Source: a virus
Length of the DNA: 46,768 bases
IMG/VR virus record: IMGVR_UViG_3300010354_000144
Coordinates: 1 to 46,768 of that record
Strand: one strand, 5' to 3'
Shown here: positions 41,815-46,768 of the stretch, piece after piece
Numbering within the stretch: position 1 is the stretch's first letter
How the letters are laid out: every line of letters begins with the position of its first letter
Translations under genes and position numbers: made by a program
Notes under the pieces: model-generated
What the model was told of the DNA's origin: nothing
Databases searched by the model: none
What the model saw: only the letters and a program-made list of their open reading frames with translations

Positions 41815-43206
41815 ATGGCTACAACCGCTACATCCAAACAATCACCAGTAAAGGTTGGAAATGCCAATATCAATATACAAAGTGTCGTAACAGATGCCGG
41901 TAAAGATGCTAATGGAAATAGAAAATTTACTACCGAAGTACAAAGAGTAGATAGCGCAGGAAAAACAACAGTAATTGGATCTGTAGACGCCAGTGGAAAA
42001 GTAACTCCAAGCGAAAACGCTAGTGCAGATGAAAAAGCATCCCTTGGAGATCCAAAAAGTCAATTAAGACAGGGAATATCCCAACAAGTTACAGATCCTA
42101 AAGTTCAAAAAGACTTAGGAGTAACAACGGAACAAGACAAAAAAGCACTTGCGAGTGCTAGTGGATCTGCTGCAGCAGCAAATGCAGGAACACCACCAGG
42201 AACTTCACCCCAAAGTGGCGAACAACAACCTCCCGATGCCGCACAAACAGCAGCAGCGTCTGAAGAAGCGGGGTCTTTCAAAACAGGTACAAGAGTTGGA
42301 GACAATGCATATAGTCTCAACATGAAATATCCACTAGATCTAGCAGTGGAAGTTCAAGATGTAATTAAATTTTCAATTTTATAATATTCACCATCACTTG
42401 CAAAAGATAATCAAGCTGCACAAGGAAGTGGACAATTTGGAACTACAAAAAACAGAGTTGTATCTCTTGAAGGAAGTAGTCCAATAATAAAAGGATCTAA
42501 AAGAATTGGAGTAATCACGCTACCAATTCCAGCAAATATTAGTGATGGAAATACTGCTAACTGGCAAAATGGTGAAATGAATGCGGTAGAAACAGAACTA
42601 GCAAATATAGCACAAGGATTCTTCAACGGTGGAGTATCTGGAGCAAAAAGTGCAGTTGAAAATACAGGTTCAAATATAGAGGCTGGAGCAAAATCTGGAG
42701 ATTTGCAAACAGCAATTAAAGGTGTATTTTTAGCAAGTGCAGTAAGTCAATCAGCAGCTCAAAGAGCATTCGGTGCTGTTGTAAATAACAACTTAGAATT
42801 ACTGTTTTCTGGTCCAAACCTAAGAAGTTTTGGATTTACATTTTTGTTTTATCCAAGAGATCCAAATGAAGCAAAAATGGTTCGTCAAATCATTCGCGCA
42901 TTTAAACAATCAATGTCAGTAAAGAGAAGTAAAACTTCTCTATTATTAAAAGCTCCACACACGTTTGCAATTTCTTATATGACTGCTGGAGGAAAAATGC
43001 ATCCTTACTTAAATAGTTTTAAAGAATGTGCATTAACATCATGTAGTGTTGATTATACTCCAGATGGAACTTATATGACATATGGTGGTGATGAGAAATC
43101 AATGACAGCATATAGATTGACATTACAATTCCAAGAACTCGAACCAATCTTTGATGATGAGTATGATCAAATCGATAAAAACAAAGATACTCATATAGGA
43201 TTCTAA
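41815..43206 (+). pseudogene. 48: Baseplate tail-tube cap gp48, interrupted by in-frame TAA
   Basis: One reading frame of 464 codons is interrupted only by a TAA at 42382-42384 (codon 190). Before the stop the protein ends LNMKYPLDLAVEVQDVIKFS-IL; directly after it, in the same frame, it continues YSPSLAKDNQAAQ. The C-terminal half carries gp48 features: NNNLELLFSGPNLRSFGFTF, PRDPNEAKMVRQIIRAFKQS, LLLKAPHTFAISYMTAGGK and LTLQFQELEPIFDDEYD. gp48 closes the tail tube on the baseplate and is essential in T4, so a true null is unlikely in a viable phage. One substitution (for example from CAA, GAA or AAA) would explain the stop. The N-terminal 150 residues are low-complexity Ala/Gln/Ser. Confidence 0.82.
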
Positions 43207-43207
43207 A

Positions 43208-43876
43208 ATGGCAAACTATTTCCGCTACCTTCCAGAATTTGAATATGTTAGCAGACTTCCAGACGCTAAAATATCAGACTATATTAAAGTAAAAAATTTA
43301 TTTAAAAAAGGAAAGATAAGAGATGACATCTTTGAAAACTTATCTTTCTTTGAGAAATATAAAATTTCTGGAGATGATAGACCTGATAACGTTGCGTATA
43401 AAGTTTATAATGACTCATCTTTAGACTGGGTTATTTTACTAAGCAACAATATTGTTAATGTTCAAAGTGAGTGGCCAATAGAACAGAACATGTTTGATGC
43501 TTATTTGTTAAGTAAGTATGGCGATTATGATACATTATATAATGGTGTTCATCATTATGAAACTATAGAAATAAAAAACAGTCAAGGATTTACTGTTCTT
43601 CCTGCTGGATTAAAAGTACCACAAAATCATTCAATATCATATTATGATTACTTGGAAGATGTTCAAATAGATCGTAGAGATGTAACTATCCCGATCACAA
43701 ATTATGAATACGAAGAAACCATAGAAAATAACAAAAGAAATATTTTTATTTTAAAACCAGAATATCTTGGGATTATTCTTAATGATATGACAGATATTAT
43801 GGAATATAAAAAAGGTTCCAGTCAATACGTGACTGGAACCTTAAAACGTGCTGATAATATCAGACTTTATGATTGA
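43208..43876 (+). CDS. 53: Baseplate wedge protein gp53
   Basis: The protein is 222 residues; T4 gp53 is 196. The gp53 family core is clear: VKNLFKKGKIRDDIFENLSF, then KYKISGDDRPDNVAYKVYND followed by SSLDWVILLSNNIVNVQSEW (T4: RPEELANAIYGNPQLYWVLL). gp53 joins neighbouring wedges to form the baseplate. The gene follows gp48 by one base and ends exactly where the convergent gp32 gene ends. Its last 25 codons carry, on the opposite strand, the terminator of the gp32 transcript (43808-43840). Confidence 0.87.
   Translation: MANYFRYLPEFEYVSRLPDAKISDYIKVKNLFKKGKIRDDIFENLSFFEKYKISGDDRPDNVAYKVYNDSSLDWVILLSNNIVNVQSEWPIEQNMFDAYLLSKYGDYDTLYNGVHHYETIEIKNSQGFTVLPAGLKVPQNHSISYYDYLEDVQIDRRDVTIPITNYEYEETIENNKRNIFILKPEYLGIILNDMTDIMEYKKGSSQYVTGTLKRADNIRLYD
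43808..43840 (-). terminator. gp32 terminator embedded antisense in gp53
   Basis: A perfect 11-bp stem (GGTTCCAGTCA with TGACTGGAACC, loop of five) is followed on the minus strand by TTTTTT (43813-43808). It is a textbook intrinsic terminator about 37 nt past the gp32 stop codon, lying inside the gp53 coding sequence. Confidence 0.88.
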
Positions 43877-44803
43877 TCACCCTTCAGCAAGACGCTGGAA
43901 GTAAGACAGAGCATCATTTTCATCATCATCTTCAACATCAGTTGAAGAAGAATTTACAACAGGAAGTGCTGGTTCAGGACGACGGGAAGTAAAATCAGGG
44001 GCATAAGAACCACGATCATTGTCTTCATCATCAACCTCTTCATCCAGACGAGGACGAGGAGCATTCTTTTGTCCAAGAACATACTTCAGACGCTTCTCAA
44101 GATCTTCATAAGACTTGAATTGATCGGGAGCAGTTACAGCAGTCAGAGAATATTGCTTTTTCCAGACTGCTTCCAGAGCATCATCATCATCCAGGAGAGG
44201 AGCGACACGATCAAACTCTGACTTGTCATAGTTCCAGTATCCATCCTTCTTCACCAGTTTCAGTTTGAAGTTAGCACCTTGCCAGAAGTCAAAAGGATTG
44301 ATAGGAGTTTCATCCTCAAATTCAGGTTGCATTGCTTCCATGATCTTATCAAAGATCTTCTTACCATACTTGAATAGGAAGACTTTGCCTTCGTTTGCAG
44401 GATTTGCTGGATCCTTTACAACATAGATGTTGCTGTAGTAAGACAGTTTGCGCTTCTGTTTACGCACAGTTTCTTTATCTTTATCACTACCACTGTTCCA
44501 CAGTTCACGGTTATGTTCAGACACGGGATCTTTCTGACCAATCGTAGTCAGAGAGTTCTCAATATACCAACCACCAGGACCTTGAAATGCATGACTATAG
44601 ATTTTTGCCCAGGGAAGTTCTTCACCTTCGGGGGCAGGAAGGAAACGGATAACAGCAAAACCGTTTCCAGTTTTATCCATTTCTGGTTTCCACAGACGCT
44701 CATCTGCGCCGTTGGAAGTTGTACTCATCTTCTCTACTTCTTTGACCAGTTTCTGCGTGAGAGAACCAAGAGAAGATTGTTTTTTAAGATCGGCAAAAGA
44801 CAT
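43877..44803 (-). CDS. 32: Single-stranded DNA-binding protein gp32
   Basis: The protein is 308 residues from MSFADLKKQSSLGSLTQKLV; T4 gp32 is 301. The frame is open further upstream, but the ATG at 44803 has a GAGG ribosome site. In order: the basic N-terminal cooperativity segment; the OB core with AVIRFLPAPEGEELPWAKIY, GWYIENSLTTIG, RKQKRKLSYYSNIYVVKDPA and FLFKYGKKIFDKI; and an acidic tail (VEDDDENDALSYFQRLAEG). In T4 a CxxC-type zinc site lies after WYIE; here that place reads KDPVSEHNREL, without cysteines. gp32 coordinates replication and recombination and binds gp59, encoded two genes upstream. It has its own sigma70-like promoter and a terminator. Confidence 0.93.
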   Translation of the reverse strand: MSFADLKKQSSLGSLTQKLVKEVEKMSTTSNGADERLWKPEMDKTGNGFAVIRFLPAPEGEELPWAKIYSHAFQGPGGWYIENSLTTIGQKDPVSEHNRELWNSGSDKDKETVRKQKRKLSYYSNIYVVKDPANPANEGKVFLFKYGKKIFDKIMEAMQPEFEDETPINPFDFWQGANFKLKLVKKDGYWNYDKSEFDRVAPLLDDDDALEAVWKKQYSLTAVTAPDQFKSYEDLEKRLKYVLGQKNAPRPRLDEEVDDEDNDRGSYAPDFTSRRPEPALPVVNSSSTDVEDDDENDALSYFQRLAEG

Positions 44804-44849
44804 TAGATTACCTCGGATGTGTACGGATTTGGCTTTTGTGTACTTCGTT

Positions 44850-44878
44850 ATTCTACAGGTCGGAACCCGTTTTGTCAA
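44850..44878 (-). promoter_or_regulatory. Sigma70-like promoter of gp32
   Basis: The minus strand has TTGACA (44878-44873) and TAGAAT (44855-44850) with a 17-base spacer, 46 nt before the gp32 ATG. The promoter lies largely within the last codons of the DUF1825-like gene, so gp32 can be made independently of the upstream genes. Confidence 0.72.
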
Positions 44879-45197
44879 TCTGCTCTTTCATGACATCAAG
44901 CATACGAGACATATTATTAAAAATAATATTCATATCCACATTTGGTGGTAGACCCATCATTGATGCTGATTGAGCAATACGTTCTTTCATTTCAACTGCT
45001 TCAGGATCATCAGATAAACTCAAACGTGTATAAAGAACCTTCTGTTTATCAAGAAGTTTCTCTAAAATTTCAACATGTTCTATTTTCTCTTCTTTTGTCA
45101 TCGTGGGAAACTTAAAAACATTTTTATAAATGTCTTCTTGTAACTCACTGATTTCAGCCATCTCAGCACGGACGACTTCAGATTTGAAGAAACTCAT
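44853..45197 (-). CDS. DUF1825-like protein between gp59 and gp32
   Basis: The protein is 114 residues, all helical (MSFFKSEVVRAEMAEISELQ, then KEEKIEHVEILEKLLDKQKV and MLDVMKEQID). Its start (M-x-F-F-x-S-E-x-V), its middle (helix with a YTRLSLSDDPEA turn) and its end (MG..P......FNNMSRMLDVMK) resemble the DUF1825 family, found in nearly all cyanobacteria. In T4 the genes 59 and 32 are adjacent; this gene is an addition. Its ATG overlaps the gp59 stop (ATGA). The function of the family is not known to me; a link with replication or late transcription is suggested only by its neighbours. Confidence 0.7.
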   Translation of the reverse strand: MSFFKSEVVRAEMAEISELQEDIYKNVFKFPTMTKEEKIEHVEILEKLLDKQKVLYTRLSLSDDPEAVEMKERIAQSASMMGLPPNVDMNIIFNNMSRMLDVMKEQIDKTGSDL

Positions 45198-45790
45198 GAA
45201 TCTCCTAAAACAATTTCTTTTAAAAGTTTACGGTAACGAAATACATCAATATTTAGGAACGGGCTATATTTTTTTATTTTCATACTTACGGTTTCCCACA
45301 CTGGATCATCAAAATTTTTATTAAAATCATTCACGTATCCAAGAATTTTATCAAGAATTACCATAGTTTCTATGGAAACTTCTCCACTTAAATACTTTTT
45401 AAGAATAATTGGATGTCCTTTACTGGTTTGAAATACTAGGTCAATATTTTTATTTGGGATTACAGACTCTACTTCTTCTCTAAACACATAAGAAAGTGAC
45501 TGTGTTCTTTTTTTCCAGGAGGTGTATCTATCATCACCTTCACGTATCATTTCACCAATCCAAAGTTTGCTTGGATCAGTGCAAGCAATAAAATTTGATA
45601 CAAAAAATTCTTCTACTTCTTTATCTGTTTTTTGACGAGCAACTTTCTCAAACCAAAAACGATCTTTACGTTTGTAAAATGATTGAACGGTTGCACGACT
45701 TTTACCACAATACTTGTGATAATCATAACTGTCTTTGGTGAAATGATTTTTCAAAGACAGATAACATTTATAGGCATCAAATGGCATCAT
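45194..45790 (-). CDS. 59: Helicase loader gp59
   Basis: The protein is 198 residues; T4 gp59 is 217. FDAYKCYLSLKNHFTKDSYD followed by YHKYCGKSRATVQSFYKRKD, RFWFEKVA and FFVSNFIACTDPSKLWIGEM matches the T4 order YKLYLMIKQHM...YDVIKYNW...KRRDKYFFQKL...FISNLVAN..AWIGD. The C-terminal part (ILKKYLSGEVSIETMVILDK, WETVSMKIKKYSPFLNID) also aligns with T4. It loads the gp41 helicase on gp32-covered DNA. Two ATGs are in tandem at the start. The gene directly follows the second copy of the intergenic repeat, and no clear ribosome site is visible before it. Confidence 0.88.
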   Translation of the reverse strand: MMPFDAYKCYLSLKNHFTKDSYDYHKYCGKSRATVQSFYKRKDRFWFEKVARQKTDKEVEEFFVSNFIACTDPSKLWIGEMIREGDDRYTSWKKRTQSLSYVFREEVESVIPNKNIDLVFQTSKGHPIILKKYLSGEVSIETMVILDKILGYVNDFNKNFDDPVWETVSMKIKKYSPFLNIDVFRYRKLLKEIVLGDS

Positions 45791-45842
45791 TCAAAAAAGT
45801 AATATAGGAATTTTTTACCGGGAAAATTTTTACCCGAAAAAT
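45791..45842 (-). repeat. Intergenic structured repeat, copy 2
   Basis: A 52-base element on the minus strand runs from ATTTTTCGGGT through AAATTTTCCCGG to TTACTTTTTTGA. It fills the space between the gp33 stop and the gp59 start. It matches copy 1 at 18782-18834, with the CGGG/CCCG stem kept while the loop differs. Confidence 0.75.
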
Positions 45843-45845
45843 GAA

Positions 45846-46103
45846 TTAGAAAACCAATTTTGCTCGAGATGTTTTCTTTAAAAAATTAAGTTCCATTGCC
45901 TCATACTTAATCTTTTCTTTCAATGGTTTTGAAATAAGTTTGGGAACAGACTCAACATCAATATTATTTTGTTCGCAAAAATAAACAATTGCGTCAATAT
46001 AATTCATATCAACGTTAGTCTGAACCAACTTTTCAATTTCTTGAGCAAATCTTGATGGGCAAAAGAATTTACTTTCTAGAACTTTTTCTAATTCATTCTC
46101 CAT
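45846..46103 (-). CDS. 33: Late transcription coactivator gp33
   Basis: The protein is 85 residues from MENELEKVLESKFF, chosen because AGG lies four bases before this ATG; a TTG start eight codons upstream is the alternative. EKLVQTNVDMNYIDAIVYFC followed by EQNNIDVES, KLISKPLKEKIKYEAMELNF and L aligns with T4 gp33 (VEEFGMSYLEATTAFLEENS and EKIQSEAIDENLL). gp33 bridges the sliding clamp and host RNA polymerase for late transcription, which fits the many TATAAATA elements in this window. It overlaps the nuclease gene by 11 bases. T4 gp33 has 112 residues; the N-terminus is shorter here. Confidence 0.83.
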   Translation of the reverse strand: MENELEKVLESKFFCPSRFAQEIEKLVQTNVDMNYIDAIVYFCEQNNIDVESVPKLISKPLKEKIKYEAMELNFLKKTSRAKLVF

Positions 46104-46768
46104 CTGACCTAGTATTGTGATGTACAAATTCTTTAATATAACGAACTAATAGTTTAATATAATCCCCTTTGTTTCTTTTGTCAAATACTTTGACCTCTCC
46201 ACCAGGAGTTACCATTAAAGTGATAAGTTTTTTAACAACCTTTCCTGTCAGTTCGTAATACGCTGCAGCATAGAATGTTTCTTGGACAAAGTAATTTTCA
46301 ATCCATTCTTCTGGTTTTATTTTATCTGAGGTTTTAAAGTCAATGACTGCGAGTTCTCCATCATATTCAGCAATGCAGTCAACTCTCCCTGCAAGACCCA
46401 AGTATTCTGAGTATAGAGTTCTTTCGATTGCGTGAATATTATTTATCTTATCAAGATAAGGTTTTGCATGAATATACATAAACTTTGTCAGGGGTTGATA
46501 ATCTTCCCAGTTCAATTCCTTGTTTTCAAGATAATCTTGGCAAATTTGGTGAAAATCAGTTCCCCTTGCAGTTGCCTTTTTTGTAATGCGATTTGCTTCT
46601 TCCAGACCAACACGCTCTCTCCACTTCACAAAGATCTGACGATTGTAGAAAGAAGTAACAGAAGTAATAGAAGGCACCCAGTCTCCATTAGGAAGGTTAT
46701 AGAGACGGATGCCATTTTGTTCTTTCTTTTCTAGTTCAAGATCACCTAAAAAATTACAATGATTAAAA
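46093..46768 (-). CDS. RecB/Cas4-type nuclease, 5' end beyond window
   Basis: The visible part is 225 codons. The frame is open through the window edge (QNGIRLYNLPNGDWVPSITS precedes the apparent GTG start at 46677), so the gene begins outside. Nuclease motifs are in order: RGTDFHQICQDYL (His), GLAGRVDCIAEYDG (Asp), LAVIDFKTSDK (D-x-K) and QETFYAAAYY (Q-x-x-x-Y). This is the PD-(D/E)xK set of RecB, Cas4 and phage exonucleases. It is the first visible gene of the replication unit with gp33 and gp59. A role in recombination-dependent replication or degradation of host DNA is likely; no CRISPR genes or arrays are present. Confidence 0.83.
   Translation of the reverse strand, partial: FNHCNFLGDLELEKKEQNGIRLYNLPNGDWVPSITSVTSFYNRQIFVKWRERVGLEEANRITKKATARGTDFHQICQDYLENKELNWEDYQPLTKFMYIHAKPYLDKINNIHAIERTLYSEYLGLAGRVDCIAEYDGELAVIDFKTSDKIKPEEWIENYFVQETFYAAAYYELTGKVVKKLITLMVTPGGEVKVFDKRNKGDYIKLLVRYIKEFVHHNTRSDGE

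Noticed and set aside
42382-42384. Stop codon reassignment (TAA as sense) to explain gp48
   Set aside because: Many genes in the window end with TAA at proper overlaps, such as TAATG junctions, so TAA works as a stop here.
44804-44878. Upstream extension of gp32
   Set aside because: It would cover the gp32 promoter and has no gp32-like sequence; a GAGG precedes the ATG at 44803.
45790-45842. Ordinary intrinsic terminator after gp33
   Set aside because: The stem is short, no T-run follows on the minus strand, and the sequence is shared with another gene leader, which fits a regulatory element better.
46093-46677. GTG at 46677 as the true start of the nuclease
   Set aside because: The frame stays open to the window edge and encodes a family-like segment (RLYNLPNGDWVPSIT), so the start lies outside.

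Overview
The window looks like part of the genome of a T4-like myovirus infecting marine cyanobacteria (Synechococcus or Prochlorococcus). It is visibly AT-rich and packed with genes. It carries recognisable T4 core genes (gp4, gp5, gp26-like, gp32, gp33, gp48, gp53, gp54-like, gp59), together with genes typical of cyanophages: a CP12-like Calvin-cycle inhibitor, 2-oxoglutarate oxygenases and a protein resembling cyanobacterial DUF1825. Names were assigned by reading the proteins, not by database search.

Layout. 1-11.2 kb (- strand): fibre and structural proteins rich in VTGVTT-type repeats, glycine-rich and LamG-like domains, interrupted by an operon of three 2OG-Fe(II) oxygenases with its own sigma70-like promoter. 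11.3-17.2 kb: a 1968-residue fibre/spike protein. 17.2-19.1 kb: an early-looking cassette with a promoter at one end and a terminator at the other, holding a Mom-like DNA-modification gene, tRNA-Thr, tRNA-Leu and four small genes. 19.1-27.2 kb: four more structural genes, ending in a 1763-residue protein with PA14-like modules. 27.3-40.9 kb: the baseplate hub and tail module (gp5, CP12, gp27-like hub, three related large tape-measure or lysin-like proteins, a gp26-like chaperone pair joined by a likely -1 frameshift, and a gp54/tail-tube-like protein). 40.9-43.9 kb (+ strand): gp4, an unknown gene, gp48 and gp53. 43.9-46.8 kb (- strand): the replication and late-transcription block gp32, DUF1825-like, gp59, gp33 and a RecB/Cas4-type nuclease cut by the window edge.

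Two promoter classes are visible. T4-type late elements (TATAAATA or one-base variants) lie 18-43 nt, mostly 19-31 nt, before the start codons of structural genes. Sigma70-like TTGACA/TATAAT-type promoters with 17-bp spacers precede the oxygenase operon, the tRNA/Mom cassette and gp32. The accessory cassettes therefore appear to be early units set inside a late region. CP12 instead sits behind a late element together with gp5.

Two genes are broken as sequenced: a glycine-rich fibre protein (one-base frameshift) and gp48 (in-frame TAA). gp48 should be essential, so sequence error in a draft or metagenomic assembly is a serious possibility. The strongest non-textbook signal is the complete set of -1 frameshift elements at 39196-39241, which would fuse the gp26-like protein to a 60-residue ORF just before the tape-measure-like genes. 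No stretch longer than 300 bases lacks a gene.
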